From contig NZ_JAJTWU010000003.1 in the NCBI RefSeq assembly GCF_021353265.1, positions 62,001-126,000 of the forward strand: a DNA stretch of 64,000 bases, given 5' to 3'. Positions 53,253 to 61,564 of this stretch are shown in pieces. The notes under the pieces are model-generated. The model was not told where the DNA came from. It worked only from the letters and a program-made list of their open reading frames with translations, and made no database searches. The position numbers and the translations under genes are program-made. This DNA comes from Pelomonas cellulosilytica. GTDB lineage: Bacteria > Pseudomonadota > Gammaproteobacteria > Burkholderiales > Burkholderiaceae_C. Position 1 is the first letter of the stretch, and every line of letters begins with the position of its first letter.

Positions 53253-54861
53253 GATTCTGTTGAAAAACTCCCCGCCCAATTTGGCCCTCAATTCGTACAC
53301 TTAGAGCGTTAGCAGTTCTGATCTTGGAGGGCGCCGAGATGATGGGACGACAAGCGAGCGGGCAGGATCGGCTCTTCTACTCGTTCAATCTCGAAGACCA
53401 CGTCCCTCAGAACCACCTGCTGCGCGGCATCGACCGCTGCCTCGACTTCGGCGGTCTGCGCGAGCACCTCGCTGAGCACTACAGCCCGATCGGGCGCCCG
53501 TCCATCGACCCCGAGCTGATGCTGCGCATGCTGATCGTGGGTTACTGCTACGGCATCCGCTCCGAGCGCCGCCTGTGCGAGGAACTCCACCTCAACCTGG
53601 CCTACCGCTGGTTCTGCCGCCTGAGTCTTGAAGACTCGGTGCCCGATCACTCCACCTTCTCCAAGAACCGCCATGGCCGCTTCCGCGACAGCGGCGTCTT
53701 CCGCTGGCTGTTCGACGAGGTCGTGCGTCGCTGCATGGCGGCCGGCCTGGTCAAGGCCGAAGGCTTTGCCGTGGACGCCAGCATCGTGGCGGCTGACGCC
53801 AGCAGTCAGCGCGGCGTCCCTGGCACGGATGCCGTCGACTGGAAGGACCCGGCGCTGAGCACCCGCGCCGTGCGCGAGTACCTCCAGGGCTTGGACGCCG
53901 AAGCCTTGGGCAAGGTGCTCCCCAAGAAGATCTCGTTGACCGACCCGCAAGCCAGTTGGACGGCGGCCGTGGGCGGGCCCGCCTTCTACGCCTACTCGAC
54001 CAACTACCTCATCGATGTCGCGCATGGCGTGATCCTGGACGTTCAGGCCACGCCGGCGCACCGCACTGCCGAAACTGAGTCCACCAAAGTGATGGTCGAT
54101 CGGGTGCAGGCGCAGTTTGAACTCAAGCCCCAACGACTGATCGGTGACACGGCCTATGGCACGGCGGCCATGCTGAGCTGGATGGTCGACGACAAGGGCA
54201 TCGAGCCGCACGTACCCGTGTGGGATCGCACGCAGCGCGACGACGACACGTTCTCCAGCAGCGAGTTCACCTGGGACGAGCAAGCCAACGAGTACACCTG
54301 CCCGCAAGGCCGTCCGCTTCGCAGCCAGTGGCGGGCCTTCAAGATCGAGCGCAGTCACGTCACCAAGGCCGACACCATCATCTACACCGCCAGGAAGCAA
54401 GATTGCTCGAGCTGTCCCATGAAGCAGCGCTGCTGCCCCAACACTCCGGTGCGCAAGATCGTCCGCAGCGTTCACGAAGCTGCGCGTGACGTGGCGCGCA
54501 AGATCGCCACGACCGAGCAGTACGAGCGCTCACGATGCGAACGCAAGAAGGTGGAAATGCTCTTCGCCCACCTGAAGCGAATCCTGCGGCTGGATCGGCT
54601 GCGCCTGCGAGGGCTCAGCGGAGCGAGCGACGAGTTCACGATGGCAGCGGTAGTGCAGAACCTGCGTCGTCTGGCGATCCTGGTGCCGCAAGGTCCGCCG
54701 ACTCAAGGCATTGGTGCGCCCGCTTGAGGCGAAACCCCACCGACTAACCTCAAAACCGGGTCGAAAGACCTGGCTCTGACGAACAAAGGTGAACTGCGAT
54801 CGACCGCAACCGGCCTGGCATGACTGAACCTGTGCCGATCACCGACTTCTTCAACAGAATC
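53253..54861 (+). mobile_element. IS1182-family-like insertion sequence, intact, with 4-bp target duplication
   Basis: 1609 bp. The ends are imperfect inverted repeats: 53253-53270 and the complement of 54844-54861 share GATTCTGTTGAA and 16 of 18 bases. TGCC flanks both sides (53249-53252 and 54862-54865) as a direct repeat. One transposase gene fills the element. The insertion lies just after bchO. Confidence 0.85.
53339..54727 (+). CDS. IS1182-family DDE transposase
   Basis: A 462-residue protein from ATG 53339 behind GGAGG; an upstream TTG at 53324 is less likely. The N-terminal domain (SFNLEDHVPQNHLLRGIDRC, then RMLIVGYCYGIRSERRLCEE) and DSVPDHSTFSKNRH are typical. The DDE region includes FAVDASIVAADASS and LIGDTAYGTAAML, ending with Glu in RKKVEMLFAHLKRIL. 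A Cys cluster (CSSCPMKQRCC) lies about residue 360. The frame is complete, so the element may still be active. Confidence 0.93.
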   Translation: MMGRQASGQDRLFYSFNLEDHVPQNHLLRGIDRCLDFGGLREHLAEHYSPIGRPSIDPELMLRMLIVGYCYGIRSERRLCEELHLNLAYRWFCRLSLEDSVPDHSTFSKNRHGRFRDSGVFRWLFDEVVRRCMAAGLVKAEGFAVDASIVAADASSQRGVPGTDAVDWKDPALSTRAVREYLQGLDAEALGKVLPKKISLTDPQASWTAAVGGPAFYAYSTNYLIDVAHGVILDVQATPAHRTAETESTKVMVDRVQAQFELKPQRLIGDTAYGTAAMLSWMVDDKGIEPHVPVWDRTQRDDDTFSSSEFTWDEQANEYTCPQGRPLRSQWRAFKIERSHVTKADTIIYTARKQDCSSCPMKQRCCPNTPVRKIVRSVHEAARDVARKIATTEQYERSRCERKKVEMLFAHLKRILRLDRLRLRGLSGASDEFTMAAVVQNLRRLAILVPQGPPTQGIGAPA

Positions 54862-54914
54862 TGCCCAAAGCGGAAACTCGCCGAACCGCAGCAACATGCT
54901 CGCAGCTAGACAGG

Positions 54915-55340
54915 ATCAGAAGCGATCCCCTCGCTGCCTGGCTTCGCCTCGCCCCACGAGGCGTGGCGAGATATTTTGCGGGAGGCAGTCCAAACGCGCG
55001 CGAGTATTCGCGGCTCAACTGAATCGGGCTCTCGTAGCCGACGTCGTGTGCAATGGGCGCCACGCTGGCACCCGATGTGAGAAGCACCCGCCTCGCATGA
55101 AGGCGCCGCATTTCCTTTTGATACTGAAGCGGACTGAGCGCTGTTGCTGCGTTGAAATGACGAGGGAAGGACGAAACACTCATCGCCGAATGCTTCGGCC
55201 AGCTCTTCAACACTAGGAGGGTCGAAGAAGTTCGCACGAATTCTCTGGATGGCCTGGTTGATTCTTGCCAGTGCGGAGTCCGGTGCCACGATGTCGTACA
55301 GCATCCAGCCCAGCTCCGGCAACCCTTGACGCAGCTCACT
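54915..55340 (-). pseudogene. AraC-family regulator, 5-prime truncated and frameshifted
   Basis: The frame for 55340-55185 reads [20 protein letters not shown] and [20 protein letters not shown], the linker and start of an AraC DNA-binding domain. At about 55184 the frame shifts and continues [40 protein letters not shown] and [20 protein letters not shown], the two helix-turn-helix units. The N-terminal ligand domain is missing: the remnant starts exactly where the upstream LysR gene ends (stop at 55336). This marks a deletion or recombination joint. Confidence 0.8.
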
Positions 55341-56208
55341 CGACCTGAAGCCCTGGCTCGTGCTCGAGAACGAATTCCAGGAACGCCCTGATCCGCGGGG
55401 TTTGCCGAAGGTCCTGGTGGTACCCGACCCAAACGTCACGGCTCGGCGGCGGCTCGGAAACCGGGACTTCGCGTAACCCGGGTATCCCTTTTGCCAGGAC
55501 TCTGGGCAAGACCGCCAGGCCGCCGCCGTCCGCGCAATGGCGGGCCTGCGCCTCCCGGCTGTTGCTTCCAAAGACGGTTCGCCCCAGTGGATATTGCTTC
55601 TTCAGCCAAACGACATCCGGCAGGTCTTCGAACGCCTCGTTCATCGTGACGAGATCGACCTCGGACCCGGCCTTCGGGAAACTTCGCGGCATCGTGTTCG
55701 AGCAATAGAGACCGTACGACAGGCGACTGAAGCGTCTTTGGATCACGCCCGCTTCATTGAACGGCGCAATCCGAAACGCGATATCCGCCTCTCGGTGCGT
55801 CAGGCTCATCTGCCTTGCATCCGTCAGGAGTTCGATGACGATGCCGGGGTGCGTTCGTCTGAACTCCGCTGCCCATCTGGAAAGAATGGTGGCTCCGAAC
55901 CAATCAGACGAGGCGACGCGGAGTTGCCCCTGGAGCTCTGCGACCGCGCCCTGTAGCTGTCGCTCCATGGCAAGGAACTCCTCCTCGATGCGCATGGCGT
56001 GCGGCAGCAGACGCAGCCCTTCGTCGGTGAGGGAGAAGCCATTGCCGGTGCGCTGAAAGGCTTTCTGTCCCAGTGAGCCCTCCATCGACCGCAGCCGTCG
56101 ACTCAACGTTGGCTGGCTCAGGCCCGTCAGTCGGGCAGCGCCCGTCAAGGTGCCCGCGCGATGAATCGCCAGCATCAGCCGGATGTCGTCCCATTCGATG
56201 CTATTCAT
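55336..56208 (-). CDS. LysR-family transcriptional regulator
   Basis: A 290-residue protein from ATG 56208 ([20 protein letters not shown]). The winged helix ([20 protein letters not shown]) is followed by the linker helix and a periplasmic-binding-like effector domain. The last residues ([11 protein letters not shown]) run into the joint with the AraC remnant, so its C-terminus could be altered, but length is near normal (about 290-300). It is divergent from the oxidoreductase gene at 56295, a typical LysR arrangement, with an AT-rich gap (ATTCATATTTGAATTTCC) between them. Confidence 0.9.
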   Translation of the reverse strand: MNSIEWDDIRLMLAIHRAGTLTGAARLTGLSQPTLSRRLRSMEGSLGQKAFQRTGNGFSLTDEGLRLLPHAMRIEEEFLAMERQLQGAVAELQGQLRVASSDWFGATILSRWAAEFRRTHPGIVIELLTDARQMSLTHREADIAFRIAPFNEAGVIQRRFSRLSYGLYCSNTMPRSFPKAGSEVDLVTMNEAFEDLPDVVWLKKQYPLGRTVFGSNSREAQARHCADGGGLAVLPRVLAKGIPGLREVPVSEPPPSRDVWVGYHQDLRQTPRIRAFLEFVLEHEPGLQVE

Positions 56209-56294
56209 ATTTGAATTTCCATCATGCATCCCTATGCGTCGACAAATGTATGGCGGAACCCCAGACTTCTTCCACCCCACTACAGGAGCCCGTC

Positions 56295-57317
56295 ATGAGC
56301 ACCACTGTTCAAGTCGCCACGCAGGAAACGATGCGCGTGGCTGTCGCTGCAAGCGCTGGCGCAGACCTTGTCTTCGAGCAACGTGCCAAGCCGGCGCTCG
56401 TTGCTGGCCGCGTCATGGTGAAAGTCGTCGCTGCCGGCCTGAATCCGCTCGACGGCAAGATCCGCATGGCCCAGGCCGCGCATGCCCGGCAGCCACTGCC
56501 ATCGACCATCGGGATGGATATGTCGGGCGTGGTCGTCGACGTTGCACCGGATGTCAAGGGCTTCAAGATCGGCGATGAAGTGTTTGGCATGGTGGGTGGC
56601 GTGGGTGGCAACCCTGGCACGCTCGCGGAATACATCGCCGCCGATGCCCGGTTGCTGGCCACAAAGCCGAGCGCCTTGAATTGGCATGAGGCAGCCGCAC
56701 TGCCACTGATCTTCATCACCGCATGGGAAGGGCTGGTCGACCGCGCCAAGGTCAAGGCTGGCGACAAGGTGCTGGTGCACGGCGGTGCGGGCGGCGTCGG
56801 ACATGTCGCCATCCAGATCGCGAAGTCCTTCGGCGCTGAAGTATGGGCGACCGGAACTTCCGCGCAGCGGGGCGTCATCGAGCGGCTCGGTGCCGTGGCC
56901 ATTGACTACGAGGCCGAGTCAGTGGAGGAGTACGTGAACCGCGCCACAGCAGGCGAGGGCTTTGACGTGGTGTATGACACCGTGGGCGGCAAGACCATCG
57001 ATGCGGCATTCGCCGCAATCCGCACCTACACAGGACACGTGGTGACCTCGCTCGGGTGGGGCACGCACTCCCTGGCGCCGCTGTCCTTCCGGGGCGCCAC
57101 CTACTCGGGCGTCTTCACCCTGCTGCCGCTGCTGACCGGGAAGGGCCGCGAACACCACGGCGAGATCTTGCGTGCTGCTGCGGCACTGGCTGATGAAGGC
57201 AAGCTGCGCCCCCTGCTTTCGCCTCACCCGTTCGACTTGTCGCAAGCGAACAGCGCCTTTGCGCAGATGGCCGCCCCAAGCAATATCGGCAAGGTCGTCG
57301 TCGGCCTGCATGGCTGA
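56295..57317 (+). CDS. NADPH:quinone oxidoreductase-like zinc-less MDR protein
   Basis: A 340-residue protein from ATG 56295 with a strong ribosome binding site (AGGAG). GroES-like N-terminal domain (VMVKVVAAGLNPLDGKIRMA, MDMSGVVVDVAPDVKGFKIG), then the NADPH-binding motif VLVHGGAGGVGHVAIQIAKS. Zinc-ligand Cys residues are absent, as in quinone oxidoreductases of the medium-chain family. It probably reduces quinones or enones. The divergent LysR gene is the likely regulator. Confidence 0.92.
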   Translation: MSTTVQVATQETMRVAVAASAGADLVFEQRAKPALVAGRVMVKVVAAGLNPLDGKIRMAQAAHARQPLPSTIGMDMSGVVVDVAPDVKGFKIGDEVFGMVGGVGGNPGTLAEYIAADARLLATKPSALNWHEAAALPLIFITAWEGLVDRAKVKAGDKVLVHGGAGGVGHVAIQIAKSFGAEVWATGTSAQRGVIERLGAVAIDYEAESVEEYVNRATAGEGFDVVYDTVGGKTIDAAFAAIRTYTGHVVTSLGWGTHSLAPLSFRGATYSGVFTLLPLLTGKGREHHGEILRAAAALADEGKLRPLLSPHPFDLSQANSAFAQMAAPSNIGKVVVGLHG

Positions 57318-57414
57318 ACTCGGCGCCTGGCCGGATGCCCGCCCTCATGCAGACGACCTGATGAGCCCCGCTCGCTGACACCTCCTCTGCGGGCGATGCC
57401 CAGATTGCCGACCA

Positions 57415-57432
57415 GCCCGCGCAATCGCGGGC
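57415..57432 (+). terminator. Hairpin after the oxidoreductase gene
   Basis: GCCCGCG (57415-57421) and CGCGGGC (57426-57432) around CAAT. No T-run follows, so termination is uncertain. Confidence 0.3.
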
Positions 57433-57543
57433 ACCCCCTCCCATCAATCTCGAAACGCTTGTCGTGACGAGGCGAGGTGGTGTCTCGCCTTGCAGACCTT
57501 TTCACTCACTCACTCACCAAACCGTTCAATTGAAGGACACACC

Positions 57544-58482
57544 ATGAACCGCCTTCCCCGTCTTCTTGCCGCCATGCTCATCGGCGTCACAGCCCTGGCC
57601 ACCGGCCCGGCTACCGCTTCAGCCCAGCCTCCGGCTGCTGCACAGCAGGTTGTCTCCCAATACATCGCAGCCAACGACGGCACGCCACTGTTCTACAAGG
57701 ACTGGGGACCAAAAGACGGCCCCGTCGTCTCATTCAGCCATGGATGGCCCCTGAACTCCGATAGCTGGGAGTCCCAGATGCTGTTCCTCGCTGAGCGCGG
57801 CTTCCGGGTTATCGCCCATGACCGTCGAGGCCATGGCCGCTCCGGCCAAGCCTGGGCCAACAACAACATGGACCAGTACGCCGACGACCTCGCAGCGGTC
57901 CTCGACGCGCTCAATGTTCGCGACGTCACCCTCGTCGGCTTCTCCACCGGGGGCGGGGAAGTGACGCGCTACCTCGGTCGCCATGGCTCAGCACGCGTCA
58001 AGCGCCTGGTTCTCGTCAGCGCCGTGACGCCGATCATGGTCAGGAACGCCGACAACCCGAACGGTGTGCCGCTGGACGTCTTTGACGGTCTGCGCAAGGC
58101 CTCGCTGGACAACCGCGCGCAGCTCTACAGGGACATCGCCAGCGGCCCATTCTTCGGTTTCAATCGTGCCGGCGCCAAGGTCTCTCCCGGCCTGATCGAG
58201 AGCTTCTGGGTCCAGGGCATGCAGGCCAGCCACAAGTCCACGTTCGACGCCATCCAGGCCTTCTCCGAATCCAATTTTGTCGAAGACCTGAAGCGCGTGA
58301 CCGTCCCCACGCTCGTCATCCATGGGGACGACGACCAGATCGTGCCGATCCAGACCAGTGCCCGGGCCACCGTGAAGCTGGTCAAGGGCGCTCGGTTGAT
58401 CGAGTACGCCGGCGGTCCGCACGGCATCACGGACACCCACAAGGATCGCCTGAACCAGGACCTGCTGAACTTCCTGAAGTAG
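57544..58482 (+). CDS. Secreted alpha/beta hydrolase, non-haem chloroperoxidase type (paralogue)
   Basis: A 312-residue protein from ATG 57544 with a Sec-type signal peptide (about 1-28, ATASAQ). The mature part matches the hydrolase at 22190-23188: [30 protein letters not shown], nucleophile Ser in [10 protein letters not shown], Asp in [10 protein letters not shown], and His in GGPHGIT. Two exported members of this usually cytosolic family in one window is unusual; the other carries a twin-arginine-like signal. Both lie beside redox-related genes, so a role in oxidative chemistry in the periplasm is inferred. Confidence 0.9.
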   Translation: MNRLPRLLAAMLIGVTALATGPATASAQPPAAAQQVVSQYIAANDGTPLFYKDWGPKDGPVVSFSHGWPLNSDSWESQMLFLAERGFRVIAHDRRGHGRSGQAWANNNMDQYADDLAAVLDALNVRDVTLVGFSTGGGEVTRYLGRHGSARVKRLVLVSAVTPIMVRNADNPNGVPLDVFDGLRKASLDNRAQLYRDIASGPFFGFNRAGAKVSPGLIESFWVQGMQASHKSTFDAIQAFSESNFVEDLKRVTVPTLVIHGDDDQIVPIQTSARATVKLVKGARLIEYAGGPHGITDTHKDRLNQDLLNFLK

Positions 58483-58554
58483 GCAGGCCAGCCGCCGCAC
58501 TTCATGAATTGCGCTACCTCTTGGAATCCACGATCACTGCTGAAGGAGCATGAG

Positions 58555-58656
58555 ATGAAAGCCGTCCAAGTCACCCGTCGTGGCGATCCCGCCGTTCTTG
58601 AACTGATGGAGTTGCCCGATCCGTCGCTCAGCCAACTTTCAGGGGTGACGTCATGA
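58555..58656 (+). pseudogene. Truncated N-terminus of a quinone oxidoreductase-like protein
   Basis: ATG 58555 opens MKAVQVTRRGDPAVLELMEL, the typical start of a medium-chain dehydrogenase, but the frame ends after 33 residues. The stop overlaps the ATG of the next gene (ATGA), so it may now act only as a coupling ORF. A GGAGC ribosome binding site precedes it. Confidence 0.65.
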
Positions 58657-59135
58657 GCGATGGACGACAAGTCGAGCAGGTTCTTGCCCGGTATGTGCGG
58701 GCGGCTGACCGCCGCAGCAGTGTCGACGTGGCAGCCTTGTTCGCTGCCGACGCCGAGGTCGAGATCCTCCTCAACCAGGACGGCATCAGCCACCCGATCG
58801 GGGCGCTCGTGGGTGCCGACACGATCGGACACGCGGTGGCGGGCCTGATGCGCCCCCATCCTGAGCGGGGCTGGAGCCCTCACATGACCAGCAACGCGAT
58901 CGTCGAAGTGCGCGGGGACAGCGCCACCCTCGAGGCCCAGTTCGTCGTCTTCAATACCGTCGGCTCGCCCCGGCCGGCTGGCGACTGGCCTGATGGTGCT
59001 GCCGGCGCCCAGGGTGTGGTGCAGCCGATCGAAGCAGGGTACTACGCGTCGGCGCTGCAGCGCGTTGACGGCGTCTGGAAGATCACCAGGCACCGCATCA
59101 CGCACGACTTGCCCTATGCATTTCCCGGCGCCTGA
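58653..59135 (+). CDS. SnoaL/NTF2-like fold protein
   Basis: A 160-residue protein. VEQVLARYVRAADRRSSVDV and LFAADAEVEILLNQDG are typical of the alpha+beta cone fold of SnoaL-like proteins (ketosteroid isomerase or polyketide cyclase relatives). YYASALQRVDGVWKITRHRI is the conserved end. Small-ligand binding or isomerase activity is likely; the substrate is unknown. It is coupled by ATGA to the truncated oxidoreductase start. Confidence 0.82.
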   Translation: MSDGRQVEQVLARYVRAADRRSSVDVAALFAADAEVEILLNQDGISHPIGALVGADTIGHAVAGLMRPHPERGWSPHMTSNAIVEVRGDSATLEAQFVVFNTVGSPRPAGDWPDGAAGAQGVVQPIEAGYYASALQRVDGVWKITRHRITHDLPYAFPGA

Positions 59136-59193
59136 GCGGCGCCGGACCACCGCCCATCCCGCGCGGCGCGCGCTGCCTGAAGCCTGGAGTGCC

Positions 59194-59499
59194 ATGACCT
59201 CAGCCCTCGAGATCACCACCTTTCGTCTGGTCAAGGGCAAGACGCTGACTGACTTCATCGCCGCCAACCGGGATGTCGATGCGTGGCTGCTGCGCCAGCC
59301 GGGATTCAGGTCGCGCTGGATCGCCGAAAGCGATGACCATGAGGTCGTCGATGTATTGCTCTGGGCTTCCTCCGCCGCAGCGCGCGACGCCATGGGCCGG
59401 CTCATGGTGGAGCTGGGCGAATCTCCCGTGCATGCCTTGATCCGTCAGGCGACCGTGTCGTGGACGGTCTGCGAGGTCGGACAAACATCAAGTGCCTGA
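59194..59499 (+). CDS. Small ABM-like (dimeric alpha/beta barrel) protein, C-terminus altered
   Basis: A 101-residue protein from ATG 59194. ALEITTFRLVKGKTLTDFIA, LLRQPGFRSRWIAESDD and VVDVLLWASSAAARDAMGRL fit an antibiotic-biosynthesis-monooxygenase-like barrel. The last residues after QATVSWTV (about 59465 on) come from sequence shared with the adjacent IS3 fragment, so the native end is probably replaced by the insertion. Confidence 0.7.
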   Translation: MTSALEITTFRLVKGKTLTDFIAANRDVDAWLLRQPGFRSRWIAESDDHEVVDVLLWASSAAARDAMGRLMVELGESPVHALIRQATVSWTVCEVGQTSSA

Positions 59500-59807
59500 C
59501 CGTGACCGACGACTTCAGCCACGAGTGCGTGAACATTGCCGTCGCCCACGGCATCGGCAGTGAGTACGACGTGCGGGTGCTGGACCAGGTGGCGCGGTTC
59601 CGTGGCTACCCGCAGGCTGTAAGAACCGACCAGGGGCCGGAGTTCACCAGCCGGGCCTTCATGGCCTGGGCCCAGGCCAAGGGCGCGCGCCACATCCTCA
59701 CCCAGCCGGGCAAGCCCACGCAGAATGCCTACATCGAGCGCTTCAACGGCAAGTTCCGCGATGGGTGCCTCAGCGAGCACTGGTTCCACAGCCTGAAGCA
59801 GGCGCGT
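59475..59807 (+). pseudogene. IS3-family transposase (OrfB) fragment
   Basis: The frame at 59475-59807 reads IKCLTVTDDFSHECVNIAVA, RTDQGPEFTSRAFMAWAQAK and YIERFNGKFRDGCLSEHWF. All three catalytic acids of the DDE integrase core appear (TVTDD, RTDQGPEF, YIERFNGKF), but both ends of the protein are missing and inverted repeats were not found. It separates the ABM-like gene from a truncated VIT gene and marks a rearrangement. Confidence 0.88.
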
Positions 59808-59877
59808 GTTGCACATTCCTGCAGCTCGGTTCTGCGACCCTGAGGGTTGCTTCGTGCCCAAAGCCGAAGCCCAAGTT

Positions 59878-60201
59878 GCCGCGCTGCACGTAGATGCCGG
59901 CCAGTTCGGCCGTCTCGTGGGTGGCGTCGGTGGCCAGTTCCTCGCGTTCGCGCGCGATGTCGGCCCGCTCGGTGTCGGACTGCGAGCTCACAGAGACGTA
60001 CTCCCCCGCCGCCATCGACATCGCGCCGGCAACCAGCCCGGCCACGCCAGCCACCAGCACGGCGCCAGGCCCGGCATTGGCGGCGGCCACGCCGAGGATC
60101 AGGCTGGCTGTGGAGACGATGCCGTCGTTGGCCCCCAGCACGGCGGCGCGCAGCCAGCCGATGCTGTGCGTGCGATGGCCTTCAATGGGCAGTCCGGGCA
60201 T
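59878..60201 (-). pseudogene. VIT1/CCC1-family metal transporter, C-terminally truncated
   Basis: From ATG 60201: MPGLPIEGHRTHSIGWLRAA, VLGANDGIVSTASLILGVAA and AGLVAGAMSMAAGEYVSVSS, the N-terminal membrane helices and metal-site region of the vacuolar iron transporter family (Fe/Mn). Family similarity stops after IYVQRG at about 59878 and the frame runs on into unrelated sequence to a stop at 59770. About half of the protein, including the last helices, is lost beside the IS3 fragment. Confidence 0.82.
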
Positions 60202-60250
60202 GGCGCAACTTTCAATCAAGGGTGGACGGTCAAGGTGTCGTCGGCCCGCG

Positions 60251-60577
60251 TCATTCGAGGCCGGCGCGCCTCAGCCTGGCGCGCAAGGCACTGATCTCCT
60301 CTAGCAGGTCCAGAACCAGGGCTGCGCCAGCGGTGCCGAGGGCGAGATCGGCGTTCAGGCGCAAGGCCGTGCGCGTCGCGCGCAGCGATGGCCCCGTGAA
60401 GGCCCAGCGTTGCGGCGCGTCGCCCTCTGGTTGCAGCACGCCTTCGTCGACCAGCGACAGCACCTGGGCCGGGCTGGCACCGGCGGCCTGGCACAGGCCA
60501 CTCAGGCTGAAGACGATCTCTTCCTCGACGATGACAGCGTCGATCGCATCACTTGAGTTGTCGGCCATGGTTGTCAT
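60251..60577 (-). CDS. cbpM: Chaperone modulator CbpM
   Basis: A 108-residue protein. FSLSGLCQAAGASPAQVLSL and VDEGVLQPEGDAPQRWAFTG resemble the MerR-like domain of CbpM, which binds CbpA and inhibits its J-domain activity. The C-terminal helices (NADLALGTAGAALVLDLLEE) fit. ATG 60577 overlaps the cbpA stop (ATGA), the usual cbpA-cbpM order. Confidence 0.9.
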   Translation of the reverse strand: MTTMADNSSDAIDAVIVEEEIVFSLSGLCQAAGASPAQVLSLVDEGVLQPEGDAPQRWAFTGPSLRATRTALRLNADLALGTAGAALVLDLLEEISALRARLRRAGLE

Positions 60578-61542
60578 CCTTCCTGCGCGACGCGTGGATC
60601 AAAGTCTGGAAACGCCACCCGAAGCGCGGCATAGGCCGCCTGGGCCGCGTCAGAACCAGCGCGCGGCAGCGTGAGGGTCAGCACGGCATACAGGTCACCG
60701 GGCGGCTTGCCCGGCAGGCCACGGCCCTTCAGGCGCAGCTTGCGGCCCTGGGTGGAGCCGGCGGGAACGGTCAGATGCACCTCACCCGAGGGGGTGGGCG
60801 CTGCGACGGTGGCGCCCAGCGCGGCTTCCCAGGGCGACACCGGCAGGTCGACATACACGTTTCGGCCATCGACCCGGAACTGCGGGTGCGGCTTCAAGGC
60901 GATCTCCAGGTACAGGTCGCCCGCAGGTTCGCCACCGTGGCCAGGGCCGCCCTGGCCCGCGAGGCGCAGGTGCTGCCCCTCGCACACGCCGGGCGGAATG
61001 TTGACCTCCAGCTGGCGGTCATGCAGGGCGACATGCCCCCGGGCATCGACCACCGGTACGCGCAGCGAGATCGTGCGGCTTGCACCGCGGTAGCTGTCTT
61101 CCAGGTCGATCATCACCTTGGCGTGGTGGTCGCCGCCGGGCGCCTGCCGGCGGCCGCCGTCAGCGGGCCGTACGCCCGGCCCACCGCGCCCGAAGTTCGA
61201 CTCGAAAAAGGCGCTGAAGTCCTCGGCGCTGGGCGCTTGCCGCCCCCTGGGCCCGGCGCCGCCCCGGCCGCTGAATTCGAAGCCGCCGTCCCAACCCGGC
61301 GGCGGCTCAAAGGTTTCGCCGCGCGCGTGGCGCTGGCTGATGTCGTCGTAGGCCGCACGGCGCTCGGGGTCGATCAGGGCTTCATGCGCCTCGGCCACCT
61401 CCTTGAACCGCGCCTCGGCATCCGCCTCCTTGCTTACGTCGGGGTGGTACTTGCGTGCCAGCTTGCGGTAGGCGCGCTTGATCTCGTCCTGGTTGGCGTC
61501 TCGCTGCACCCCAAGCGTGGCGTAGTAGTCCTTGAATTCCAT
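60574..61542 (-). CDS. cbpA: DnaJ-like co-chaperone CbpA
   Basis: A 322-residue protein from ATG 61542 (MEFKDYYATLGVQRDANQDE). The J-domain (1-70) has the HPD motif in KYHPDVSKEADAE. A Gly/Phe-rich linker (about 85-130) is followed by the two beta-domain substrate-binding modules (MIDLEDSYRGASRTISLRVP, LPVSPWEAALGATVAAPT), without a zinc finger, as in CbpA. It works with DnaK under starvation or heat stress and binds curved DNA in E. coli. Coupled to cbpM. Confidence 0.94.
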   Translation of the reverse strand: MEFKDYYATLGVQRDANQDEIKRAYRKLARKYHPDVSKEADAEARFKEVAEAHEALIDPERRAAYDDISQRHARGETFEPPPGWDGGFEFSGRGGAGPRGRQAPSAEDFSAFFESNFGRGGPGVRPADGGRRQAPGGDHHAKVMIDLEDSYRGASRTISLRVPVVDARGHVALHDRQLEVNIPPGVCEGQHLRLAGQGGPGHGGEPAGDLYLEIALKPHPQFRVDGRNVYVDLPVSPWEAALGATVAAPTPSGEVHLTVPAGSTQGRKLRLKGRGLPGKPPGDLYAVLTLTLPRAGSDAAQAAYAALRVAFPDFDPRVAQEG

Positions 61543-61564
61543 AGCGTTCCCCTGTGCGGTGGCG

